The notes under the pieces are model-generated. The model worked only from the letters and a program-made list of their open reading frames with translations. It was not told where the DNA came from and ran no database searches. This document shows, piece by piece, positions 42,234 through 53,625 of a DNA stretch of 64,000 bases; the stretch's first letter is position 1; every line of letters begins with the position of its first letter. Location: positions 89,592 through 153,591 of the forward strand of contig JANPZZ010000012.1 in the NCBI GenBank assembly GCA_024707305.1, in the 5' to 3' direction. A program made the position numbers and the translations under genes. This DNA is from Chitinophagaceae bacterium (GTDB lineage Bacteria; Bacteroidota; Bacteroidia; Chitinophagales; Chitinophagaceae).

Positions 42234-45200
42234 ATGATTGTAAGTATTCTTAGAAGCGAATGCGGGCGAACGCTCAAAATAGTTGCCCTTATGCTCCTGA
42301 TAATGCAATTCGGCTCAATGCGGTCGCGTGCGCAACAAAGCCTTACAGTTGTTTCGGTGCTTGAAGGGAAAAACAATGGGATTCGGAAAGATTCTTTACG
42401 TGAAACAATTGACGTCGCTTACTATTCTCCTCTGTATAGTTCTATCCTGAATCCAGCCAATGATAAGTATACAAATTCCGTGTCTCTCTATGTTGATGAA
42501 AATGATCGACGTGTTGCTGATTCCGATTTTAAAGTCGACGTATTTCTTACATTGATCTGGACAGACATGCATGGAATTCAGGACTCCATCAATGGGAAGA
42601 AACTTACGATTGACTATCGGCGTAGCCAGGACACTACAGCGAAGCATCGAGCTTATATTATGATGGATAGTTGCCGAAAGTTGAAGATTAGGATCGATAG
42701 TTTAAGTTTAAATGGGGCACTATGGGATGTAACACGGATGCTTGTGTTGGAAAACAGAATGGAAATAAGCCGACAATTTATATTTGATTGTGAAAATACT
42801 GTTACAGGATTAGATCATGAGACGGGCCCGGTTTCATCAGAAATGAATTTTGACAAACTACTTGTTTCATGGGATCCGTCAACTGCGCCCGGGACCACCG
42901 ATTATGACCTTGAATGGTCCTGGATCGATTATGAAGCTCGCGATCGATACAAAGTGGCCGGGGTATACAACGCTAACTCGATTTTTAAAAATAACAGCAC
43001 ACGTATTACCATACCAGGGAATCAGATTAGTTTTGGCATTCCACTGTTATATGATGGCGAGGGACTGTTGTTTTATAGGATTCGACCGATTCAAATTGGA
43101 GACAATGATCAGGTTATCCCCGGCACCTGGACAGAGATAGGATCGAATTATTTCCATTTTGAAGAAGGGCACGAGCCCAGTCTCAACTGGCAAGTATCCA
43201 CCAGCTTTGCCGAAGAGGGAAAACATAAAACAGTAATCCAGTATTTTGATGGGACGCTGCGCAACCGTCAATCTGTTACCAAAGATAACGATACGGAAAC
43301 TACAGTAATAGCAGAAACGCTTTACGATTACCAGGGACGACCTGTTATTAATATTTTGCCCGCACCTACACTTAATAAAGTGATCGAGTATGCGCATAAT
43401 TTTAATCGTTTCTCTTCGGATGTTTATGCAAAAGATCTGTACGATATTGTTCCGGAACTTGACCTGGCATGCAATATGGTTACACCACCACTGGATAGCG
43501 TAAGTGGTACATCTCAATATTATTCTTCCAACAATTTATTGATTAATAGTCGAATTGGGAACCTTCACAATTATATACCTGCAGCATTTGGATATCCCTT
43601 TACTGAAACGCTTTTTTACACCTGATGCAACCGGTCGGGTTGCCGCACAAGGTGGGGTAGGTCCGGAATATCAGTTGAACAGCAATCGCGAGACTAAATA
43701 TTTTTATGGCGCTCCTGATCAGAAAGAATTGGACGCCCTTTTTGGAACGGAGGTAGGTGATGCTTCCCATTACTTCAAGAATATGGTGCGTGATGCCAAT
43801 GGACAATACAGTGTATCATATGTTGATATGAGTGGAAGAACGATCGCCACAGCTCTGGCAGGTAAAGTTCCTGATAGCCTCGAACAACTACCCGGTTATC
43901 AAACCCGTTATTTTACGCGCAATCTTTTATCAAGTGGAAATAACCAGGTTAAGGATAGAACTGTGGAGTCATCTACAACATTGGTCGTTGGCTTTGCCGG
44001 TATGCATGATTTTTATTACGAGTTGTCGCCTCTTAGCGCCGAAATACAGGAATGTAAGCCCGAAGGGGAACCTGTTTGTTACGATTGTTACTATGACCTC
44101 GAAATACGTATCAGCTCTCCATGTATGGAGGAGCCTATCGTGATCACACGTCGGAATTTTACTTTTGGTGAATATGATGTCAGTTGTGCCACTGCCGCGC
44201 CGTCGCTAATAGTAGAAGAAAGTTTTTTCCTTGAAGAAGGAGAATACAACATTACTAAAACGCTTCGCCTTAGTAAAGACGCGCAAGATTGGTATAGGGA
44301 AAACATATTTGCAATTAAAAACATCTGCAAGTCCGTGCAGGATTTGTATGAACAAAATTATTCCATTCTGGTTGATGCTGAAAATTGCTCGCTGGATTGT
44401 ACATCTTGCGAAGAAGAATTAGGTACATACGCTGATTTCCGGGCTGCATTTCTGGAGTCGCAGGGTGTGGATCCAGAAACAGAAGTCCCTTATGAAGCTG
44501 AAATTCAGGCAAGCTACCAGCATGCGGCTGAAGCATGTAAATTATTATGCGAGCAAACAGCAGAAAATAAGCTCGACATGCTCCGATTCCTTATGTTGCA
44601 GGATCTGATTCCCGATGAAGGTCAATACGCACTTACGGACCGCGATCTTAATGGAAATGGAATCATTGAAGAAACCGCAAGTGTAAACGGACAGATAGTG
44701 TCTGAAAAATTGTCGAACAAACCATTTAATATTTTTAGCGAAAAAATTCCGCACCGGTATCATTCAATTACCCGTCAGGAATATAAGACCCTTGTTCCTG
44801 TATACACGCATCCATTCAATCCCGCAAATGAAACCCGTTATTATGTGGATGAAAACGGTAACCTGGATACGCGTATCAACTCGTTACCGGCAGAACTCGC
44901 TAAATATTCGCCAGATGGTTTTACTACTATCTTCCGCGACAACTGGGCCCGGTCATTGTTATTTTATCACCCTGAATATGACAAATTAAAATTTGCGGAA
45001 GAGAATCTTTCGGCGAGTTATGACTGGGATGTGGTTCTCGAAAATACAAACACGTGGAATGCTGCTGTGACCGCTGGTTTCATTAGTAATAATATTCTTA
45101 ATCTCGATCCGTTTTTTGGTGGGCCCATGGGGGAGGAGCGTGTTAAATTCAATATAGGCTTCATTGATCTTTCGTTCATCAAATTTAAAGAATTGATGTC

Positions 45201-48200
45201 GCGAGCTCTAACGGAGAACTACCAAAAGTCCGGCAAATCTATGTGGCAGATGGCGTGGATTATGGTCAATTGTAAGGAAATTGACAAAAGTTGTATGGAT
45301 AGTGCGCCGAATGGTCCTCCATTTAGTTTAACCGGCTGTGAGTCAGATAAGGATAAGATGTGGCAATTGTTTAAAACTATGTATCTGTCTGAAAAAGACC
45401 GTTGGCTTTCTGTACTCATCCACCAGGAAACAGTTCATGAAGATCGCGACAAGATACTCAACAATTCCGCGTATGGTTATCAGCGCAGATTTCTCATATT
45501 ACTTGGGAAAGGTAATGTAATGCAGGACTGGGAAGACATTGTAAATGCAAATAACCCGGAGGAAGCTGCAGGTAGTGAAATAGATGAGGCAATGGAAGAG
45601 TTGGCCGAATCTACCTGTAAAGGATATATTTCACTTTGGGAAAGTAAGCTGCTCGAGTGTGAAGCGCTTCGCGATCATCCAGATCGGGAAAGTATCCTCA
45701 GAAAAATTATGATCGGACTGGTGGATGTGTGCAAAAGAGGTACCGATGGAGAGCATTTGGATGGGGCGTCGACGGTAAACCCCATTAATGGCGGAAGTCC
45801 CGAAAGCTTTGAGGAAGTTATCAGGAATGCTTTCATTGAAGCAGGAATTGCAGAAAACGACATCTGTCATCCATATATAATTGACCATCCGCAGCCATAC
45901 AACAAACAAACACCGCTTTCCAATTCGGTGTTAATTGACCCCCAGGATGAATGTACCTGTGGCCGTCTACAGCAACTTGAAACCAACAAACACCAGGACG
46001 CCTTTAGCGGCACACTCAGTCAATACATTCAGGCGAAACATGGTGTTACAATTCGCCAAACCTTTATTGATAGCCTGCAAAGCGGATGCAAGGGCGAGCT
46101 GACAGATTGCAAACAATATGAACCGCCAATCGAGATTCCGGCAATACTTGACTGTGAAAGCAGCCTAACCAGCAATTGTATCGATTGCAGCCAATACACA
46201 AATCTGAAGTTAGAATTTATAGCAAAATATCCGGGGCTACTCATCTGTCTTTTATGAAACGCCTTCGTCTGAAGAGCAAAAAAGCCACAATAAGTTTTTG
46301 GCGAGCTTTATCAATGCACGGGTCGGTTTCAACAAAACCTGGGTCGATTATCTCGATTTCGAAAACGAATGCGATGAGTTTGATAGTGACTGGTCCTGTG
46401 ACAGCTTGCAAAGAATTGTTACGCTTTATTTCCAAAATGGAGGAGACACAGTTAGTGTTGCAAATTGTAATACTGCTTTTACTACTTATTTTAATACACA
46501 GGCGGGAACTACCTTAACATTCAGCCAGATTCAATCGCTATTCCTGCAACATTGCGGTGAATTGCCAAACATTTGTGCACCTGTACTGAACTGTGGAAGC
46601 TTCAAAAATATCATTGACAGCTTTTACACGCGATATGGACATAATGTATCCATTAATGTCGCTTGCGACAGCCTGTTTGCGGACCATTTTAATGGGTTGA
46701 TGAATACGAATTACACATTTTCTCAGTTGCAGGTTCTTTATAGCAGGACGTGTGGGGGTATTAGATGTTTGTAGCGGTGGACTGAATTGCGAGAGGCTGC
46801 AGAATGTGCTGGAAGCCTGGAAAAAGTTGTAATCCGATTATTTTTCTTTCTGCTGGTTGCGATTCGCTGTGGGTGGGGTATTTCAATGCTCAAATGGGAA
46901 CCAGTTACAGCTATTTTCAGATTGACAGTTTGTATCGCAAATGCAATATCAAACTGGATCCCTGTCAGGTACAGGCAGACTGCAAGACTTTAAAGAAACT
47001 GCTTTTGGCATATGAAAATGCCGACAGTCTCGCATGTGCACCTGCCGGCCTTAATCCGGTTGATAATTGCCAGGATTGTTTTACGTGGTTTGTGAATGAT
47101 AAACTTGGCACCAGCTATAATAATTCGCAATTAGCTCAACTTTATTTCAATAATTGTGGCGTTATTCTGCAACTCTGTGGTCCCGCCTTTAATTGCAAAG
47201 AGTTAGCGAAGGTTACAAATCAGTTTACCTCCTGGCTTCAGGCTAACCCAGGTTCCGGATCATGTGACAGCCTGTTTACAATTCAATTCAATGCTCACTT
47301 TGGGCTTTCGTATAATTATTCGCAGATTCTTTCTGTTTACAAAAAATACTGCGGAAAGACGCTTGAATTTTGTGGCGCAGCACCTCCGGTTTCGCCGCAA
47401 CAATTATTGGATATCAAGCAATCATTTCAACAGCTATATCCTGATCCTGCAAAATATTTTGGAGATAGCTGTTCATCGGCGTTTGTACGTTTCTACAATG
47501 CTATTGCAGGGGATACCCTCAGTTACGAGTCCATTAGGATGCGTTATATTTTAGTTGCCGATGCCGACTTAAATATATGCGCTCCCGATACCTGTTTACA
47601 GCGGAAGGAGTTGGTAGAACGCTTCAACACACTATTTGGCGGATATCAATGGCCACAGGCACTTGCCCGGGATTTGTACACAGCGTTGTACAATCAAACA
47701 TACAAGCCGATACAGCCGTATAACTGGAAGGACGTGAAACGTTGGTACCTCAATGATACATGTGGTGCCACATTGCCTGATTTTGCAGCTGATTCAACAT
47801 ACCCTCTAACCTGTACGAACCTGCAGGGAGCGATGCGCGCATTCTCTATTTTATATAGTACAGCAACGCCAGATAATTGTGGAAAACTGTTTGTTGGAAT
47901 GGTGAATACCTATTTTGGAACAAGCTTTACTAGCCTTGACCAATTACAACAATGGGCCGATGACAACTGCAGTGGACTGCAGTTGAAAATTTGCGGTGGA
48001 GCTCTAACGCAGAAGACAGTATCATTAAGGAGTCTTGCTGTTCCGGTCACGTCTGTAATAGGTCCACGCCTTTGCAATTCAGGCACCATTGTGCCAGAGG
48101 TAAACGTGAACGAGAATGATGTATGTGACTATCAACATACGATGGCACTGCACCTGGCGACCCAGCAATACCAGGCGTATGTTCAACAACAGTTTGAAAA

Positions 48201-51200
48201 TTTCGACAGTACCTATCGGAGTCAGTGTTTAAATGCAGGTACGCAGGAAATCTTTACAGTGCGGGCCCAGGCAGCAGAATACCATTTCACATTGTATTAC
48301 TATGATCGGGCTGGCAACCTTGTAAAAACAGTGCCACCTGCAGGCGTGGATCTGAGTAATATGAGTAATGAAACGGATTATGAAGAATGGCATGAATCCG
48401 TTAAATCCGCAAGAGAGGAAGATGCTTCGCTGCTGCCTGCCCATGCGCTGGTAACGCATTATCGCTACAATAGTCTCAACCAGGTAGTGGCACAAAGCAG
48501 CCCCGATGGCGGCCTGAGTAATTTCTGGTACGACCGACTCGGAAGACTGGTTGTAAGTCAAAACGCACGTCAGAAAAACCAGGACAAATATAGTTATACA
48601 ATGTACGATGTGTTGGGTCGTATTACCGAAGTGGGACAAATTGAGGCGGAAGAAATGAGCCAGGAACTTACACAAAATCCGCTCTTACTTGGTGCATGGT
48701 TTGCGGAAAACGCCGCATCGCGTGAGCAGATTACCAGTACTTACTATGATCAAAAAATGGATGCCTTATGCGACAACTCCATTTTATGTCAGACTAATCT
48801 TCGCAATCGTGTAAGTTTTACCACATTGACAGACCAGGCGGCCCACGAAGATTATGCAAGTGCCACCTATTATACGTACGATATCCACGGGAATGTGGAT
48901 GTGTTGCTACAGCATTATAGAAGTGGAATGATGCATGGTGCAGGACATGCCTTTAAAAAAGATCCATTACAAGTACGATCTGGTGAGCGGTAAAGTAAAT
49001 GAAGTGGCTTATCAACCTGGTAAACGCGACCAATTCTATCACCGCTATCAGTATGATGCTTCCAATCGACTTACCCAGGTTTACACCAGCCACGACTATC
49101 TGTATTGGGAACGACAAGCCGACTATCAATATTATAAACACGGGCCCCTTGCGCGCATGGAACTTGGTCAATTGAAAGTTCAGGGTGTTGACTACGCATA
49201 TACCATACAGGGCTGGCTGAAAGGCGTAAACAGTGCTGCAAACGGAGCTGCATTTGATATGGGCGGCGACGGTTCAAACATTGATCGGGCATCAACGGAT
49301 GCTTACGGATTTCAGCTTCAGTATAATAATGTTGACTATAAGGCTATTAAAAATGTGTATCCGTTTGCTACTGCGGAATACTTCGAAGACCAATCGGATG
49401 CGCTGCGCACCGGGCGTGGACTTTTTAACGGAAACATTGGTTCAATGCTCGTTAATATTCCGAAACTCGGAAGTGAACAGATTTACGGATATGCTTATGA
49501 TCAATTGAACCGGATCGTGGGGATGAACGCATATACAGGCAGTATTGATGATGGGCATATTGTTCCTGTTCCCATGCCTGCAAACGATTATCTCGAGCGC
49601 GTGAGTTATGACGGCAACGGCAATATTCTTACTTACAAACGAAATGGGGAAGGGGCAAATGTGAGTATGGACAACTTGTCTTATCAGTACGACTATGATC
49701 TGGTGACGGGTAAGCTGAACAATAACCGCCTGCAATACGTAACCGATGCGGTTACCGGCAACCCTGCAAACTATGGAGATATCAAAACGCAGTCGTCTGG
49801 AAACTATGCATATGATGAAATTGGAAACCTGACGAAAGACCTGGCGGAAGGAATTGGCGCCGATGGAATACAATGGAATGTATATGGAAAGATCAGCCAG
49901 ATTGTGAAGACGGTGGATATGGTAACCACCACCATAAATTATACTTATGATGTAACGGGCAATAGAATTGGAAAGGCGGTTCAGGTAGGGTCTGGCACGC
50001 CGGTAATAACCTGGTATGTGCGGGATGCGAGTGGGAACGTGATGGCGATATATGAAAAAGAAAACCCGTCCACAAATGCGGGTGAATTAACGCAGATTGA
50101 AATACCTTTGTACGGCAGTTCCCGCCTGGGTATGTGGCGTCCAATGCGCGCGCTGGAAGGGGAGAACTGGGAGCTCTTTGATACCGACCCTGCGCCGGGT
50201 ACATCAGGTGTGCGACCGGAGGAGTTTGTGCGTGGTCGTACCCAGTATGAGTTATCCAATCACCTGGGCAACGTCCTTGTGACGATCAGTGACAATCGCA
50301 TTCCGGTGGATGATGCAACTTATGATGTGTATGTAGCGTGTCCATCGTGCATCGAAGGCTTTCCATGCCTGCCTTGCCAAAACTTATATGTGAAAACCTC
50401 CGATAGCCCCGATGGTATCGTAGATCACTATACTGCTCAGGTTATCACAGCAAATGACTACTATCCATTCGGGATGGTAATGCCAGGAAGGAAGTTTGCG
50501 GCTACTGATGCGTATCGGTATGGGTTTAATGGGAAGGAAAACGACAATGAAGTAAAAGGTGATGGTAATCAGCAGGATTATGGGATGCGGATTTATGATC
50601 CACGTTTAGGCAGGTTCCTGTCCGTCGACCCGTTAGAAAATGATTTTCCCTGGAATAGCCCGTATTCGTTTTCTGAAGGTGATCCAATCAATTACATTGA
50701 TTTGGATGGTGCAGAGAAATCAAAGAGTGAACTGCAGCAGTTGGATAGACAGTACAGTCCACGACTCGAGCTAATTAAAGCCAATGCGGCTTTAAATCTA
50801 ATTGCATTGCGCGGTGCTTCGGACGCTTATTTAAATGCGAATACTTTTGGTTTTACTGACTGGTGGGGCTCTACTTCAAATCTGGGGGACTATAATACCG
50901 ACCAGGAAAGAGAAGCTTATTTGCTGGGAAGACTCAGCGGAGATGTCCTAGCCGGTCTTCAAGGGGCAACTGAAGTAGGCACAGGGGGAACTGCTGCTTC
51001 CATGGGGTTGTCAGTTTCCGGAACTGGTGTTGGTGCTGTGGGCGGTATTCCTACCGCAGTTGGAGGAGCGTTGGTTGCTGGTCATGGGGCGGCTGTTGGT
51101 GCAACTGCAGCTTCTGACATAGGTTGGGTGCTTAAAAAACTTTATCAGCTAAATATACAGTCGACTGAAGGTGACGTCACTGCTGGAACGAATCACCAAG

Positions 51201-51608
51201 TTCAGTCTGCTCATCAAAAAAAGTAGTGAAGCGCCTAAATCGAATCAGGCGAATAATATGAATATTAATCGGTCAACTGGAACTAGTAGGCAGCAGGCTG
51301 AGTTGGCCCAATTAAGAAATGATAACCCTAATGCTTCGATTCAGGCAGAACGATATCTAAGAGATAAAAATGGGAAAATTTTAAAAGATCCTCTCACTGG
51401 CGAGGCGCGTAGAATTGATTTTGCTGTGATAAAGGATAATAAAGTTATAGAGTTGGTTGAGACAACAAGTTTAAATGCAAATAAGACTTTTCAGTCACAA
51501 AAAGAGGCTAGGATTAGGGAAGCTGGAGGAACTTATATAAGGGACCGGAATACCAGAAAATTAATTGATGTTAGTAATATTGAAACTAGAATAAGTCGGA
51601 GGGAATAA
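42234..51608 (+). CDS. Giant Rhs protein with Cys-rich repeat array and nuclease-like toxin tip (several frameshifts)
   Basis: About 3,125 residues after repair. A signal segment (TLKIVALMLLIMQFGSMRSRAQ-type) is followed by beta domains and, at about 46140-48000, a tandem array of Cys-rich repeats. YD/RHS repeats come next (HYRYNSLNQVVAQSSPDGG, FWYDRLGRLVVSQNARQ, YSYTMYDVLGRITEVGQ, SYDGNGNILTYKRNG), then the Rhs core YGMRIYDPRLGRFLSVDPL at 50579-50635. The variable tip after it has a Gly/Ala-rich stretch and ends with RRIDFAVIKDNKVIELVETT and KTFQSQKEARIREAGGTYI. That pattern (D...E-x-T...Q..K) resembles restriction-endonuclease-fold toxins (inference). Single-base breaks occur near 43610, 46230, 46252, 46755, 46825, 48955 and 51215. 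Its stop overlaps the immunity start. Confidence 0.8.
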
Positions 51609-51931
51609 TGGAAAACGATTTTACAGTCGATAAAGTAAGTTGGCACACTAAAAAGGTTCGCAATTATTATTTTGATAATAATGTTATATTGAGATATTTT
51701 GAAACGGCCATTCGATTTTTTCAAGACAACGGATTGACCACAAAAGTCATTGTAAACGATTTTAGTAATATTAATGATGATACTTGTATAAAAGCTTCAG
51801 ATTTAACTAAAGAAGGTATTTTATTAGTAAAAAAAGCATATGGTAAATGGGCTGATTACGTCGTAGACAAAAATATGCCCGGCGATACTTCCATTCTAGA
51901 ACGGGCCTTAAAAAAAATAAGAAGTAAGTAA
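51608..51931 (+). CDS. Candidate immunity protein for the Rhs toxin tip
   Basis: 107 residues, no signal peptide, acidic-basic mixed and helical (VRNYYFDNNVILRYFETAIRFF, DLTKEGILLVKKAYGKWADYV). The ATG overlaps the toxin stop by one base (TAATG), the arrangement expected of a cytoplasmic antidote made together with its toxin. I do not recognise the family; the assignment rests on size, position and lack of export signal. A terminator follows 13 bp later, closing the operon. Confidence 0.65.
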   Translation: MENDFTVDKVSWHTKKVRNYYFDNNVILRYFETAIRFFQDNGLTTKVIVNDFSNINDDTCIKASDLTKEGILLVKKAYGKWADYVVDKNMPGDTSILERALKKIRSK

Positions 51932-51943
51932 GAAAGGGTTATC

Positions 51944-51980
51944 AAAATCCGCAGAGGTCACCCAGCGGATTTTTTATTTA
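51944..51980 (+). terminator. Intrinsic terminator closing the Rhs operon
   Basis: AATCCGC and GCGGATT form a 7-bp stem (extendable by A-T pairs) around AGAGGTCACCCA, followed by TTTTTATTTA. It lies 13 bp after the immunity gene stop. Confidence 0.85.
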
Positions 51981-52007
51981 GCGTAGGCCCCCGATGTCCG
52001 TAGCTGT

Positions 52008-52350
52008 GTAACCTCCCGGCCAAGTACATCTTTCCTGGTCGGGTCGGCTATTTTATCTTCCATCTCAAAAAGCAATGGAAGTTATATCATCAGGGAGGCG
52101 CCGCCAGTTCCGCAGTAAAACTGAGATTTTGGAGTTGCTGGAGCAGCAACAGCAAAGTGGATTGACTATACAGGCATTCTGTAAACAACAATCTATTCCG
52201 TCTGGCAGCTTCCACAACTGGAAGAAAAAAATCAGTACAGTCAATAAGGGATCTTCTGCGTTTGCGCGGGCTCAGATCTGTTCATCTGTAACACTGTTTG
52301 CTGAAGTGAAGGGTATAAAAAACTATCAGCCCGTCAGCCAAACGCTATCC
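52008..52350 (+). mobile_element. IS66-family remnant, 5' end
   Basis: Starts with GTAACC, the GTAA-type end common to IS66 elements, and shares about 100 bp of near-identical sequence with 56250-56350 (GGCCAAGTACATCTTTCCTG, CGGGTCGGCTATTTTATCTT). It carries only the first accessory gene; the tnpB and tnpC genes and the right end are missing here. At about 52346 the sequence changes to an unrelated hairpin repeat. Confidence 0.7.
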
Positions 52351-52353
52351 TGA
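52075..52353 (+). pseudogene. IS66 TnpA-like accessory protein, truncated 3' end
   Basis: 92 residues starting MEVISSGRRRQFRSKTEIL, with a helix-turn-helix typical of IS66 OrfA (SGLTIQAFCKQQSIPSGSFH, NWKKK). The last residues (QPVSQTLS) come from the junction with the following repeat rather than from the original gene, so the 3' end is replaced. It is a DNA-binding accessory protein of the transposase complex and is unlikely to be functional alone. Confidence 0.65.
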
Positions 52354-52490
52354 GCCTGTGCTCAGGATAAATTCAGGTATCAATGCTCTTTTAAATTACT
52401 CAGGAATATAGTAACTTCCATACAACCTATATCAGACTGGCTGAGGAAATACACGCCTGCTGAAAAATATAGTTTTATGTTCCCGACGAC
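52346..52490. repeat. Hairpin-bearing repeat, copy 1
   Basis: Begins with a perfect hairpin: TATCCTGAGC, loop CTGT, GCTCAGGATA (52346-52369). The following roughly 120 bp (AAATTCAGGTATCAATGC through TTCCCGACGAC) show patchy similarity to the sequence after a like hairpin at 61768-61792. No coding function seen. It separates the IS66 remnant from the IS3 element. Confidence 0.5.
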
Positions 52491-52514
52491 TTATTTACAA
52501 TTTGCTACAATTGT

Positions 52515-53491
52515 TGTAAGCTCCCCGAAAATAGTACGTTTTAAAAGTAGAGGGAATTCTTAACTTTAAAACGTAAAACATGAAAAAAGAGTCAATTCAG
52601 TCCGGTTCAAATTGCGAACATTTTAAAGGAGTTTGATAACGGTAAAAATGCCGAAGAAATCAGCCGTGACCATGGGATAAGCAAAGCCACGTTGTACAAA
52701 TGGCGCCAACGTTATGGGGGCATGGAAGCTACCGAACTTAAGCGGATCAAGGAGTTGGAGGAAGAAAACGCGCGGTTGAAAAAGATGTATGCCAACCTGG
52801 CCATGGAATTGGATGTGGCTAAATACCTGATCGAAAAAAAGCTTTAAAGCCTTGCGCTAAGCGACGCATCATTTTTGAAATGAAAGCAGAGCGACCTAAG
52901 GACATCGGCAAGGCGTGTCGTTTACTACATTTGAGCAGGAGCAGCCTGCAGTATAAATCTGTGAAAGACGATAGTAGCCTTATCGTTGTATTGCAACAAC
53001 TGGCAGCCCGACACCCTCAGGAAGGTTTTTGGAAGTGTTATGGCCGCATGCGTAATCAGGGTGATTTAGTGAACCATAAAAGACTGCACCGGGTGTACAA
53101 ACAAATCGGGATGCCGCTGCGACGGAAGGTGAAAAAACGGTTAGCTGCGCGTGTAAAAGAACCGTTGGGGGTGCCGGCGGGTTTTACCCAAACCTGGAGT
53201 ATTGACTTTATGAGCGATGCATTGAGCAACGGCACAAAGTTCCGCTCCTTCAATGTGATAGACGACTACAACCGGGAAATACTTTTTATTGAATCAGATT
53301 ACTCCCTGAAGAGCAGCCGGGTGATATGGGTGCTCAAACATTTAATTAACCGGTATGGCAAACCTCAAAAGATAAGGATGGATAATGGGCCGGAATTTGT
53401 TGCCAGGCTAGCCCAATCATGGAGCCAGATAAATGAAATTGAATTTAAGTATATACAGCCAGGCAAGCCAATGCAGAATGCCTACATCGAA
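52515..53491 (+). mobile_element. IS3-family element (IS407-like), 3' part lost to an IS21 insertion
   Basis: The left end begins TGTAAGCTCCCCGAAAATAG and precedes orfA and orfB with the usual A-run for programmed frameshifting. The orfB frame is cut at about 53492 where IS21 sequence begins, and its missing C-terminal part does not reappear after the IS21 element at 56034. The element is therefore dead in place. Confidence 0.75.
52580..52847 (+). CDS. IS3-family OrfA (frameshifted)
   Basis: About 88 residues after removing one A from the A6 run just behind the [23 protein letters not shown], then the helix-turn-helix [20 protein letters not shown] and a leucine-zipper-like end ([20 protein letters not shown]). 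This is the DNA-binding half of an IS407-type transposase. The A7 run at 52834-52840 is a typical -1 slippage site to reach orfB. Confidence 0.7.
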
Positions 53492-53509
53492 TATTTCGCT
53501 TTCATCTGA
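52836..53509 (+). pseudogene. IS3-family OrfB integrase, 3'-truncated
   Basis: Read in the -1 frame after the A7 slip ([20 protein letters not shown]), then an HTH_21-like part and the rve core: the first Asp in FTQTWSIDFMSDAL, the second in KIRMDNGPEFVA. The sequence stops after KPMQNAYIEYFAFI, where the native QNAYIERFN motif with the catalytic Glu begins; the last residues are encoded by the IS21 end. The missing C-terminus shows inactivation by insertion. Confidence 0.8.
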
Positions 53510-53625
53510 CCCATCTTTTCGCTAATGATTCGACCCGGGTGTTTCACTAATGACCTGACCCACCTATATGGCCGGTGGATTTGACATAAAATCATTCGCT
53601 TTGCGGCTCTAAACGCCCCAGCGAT

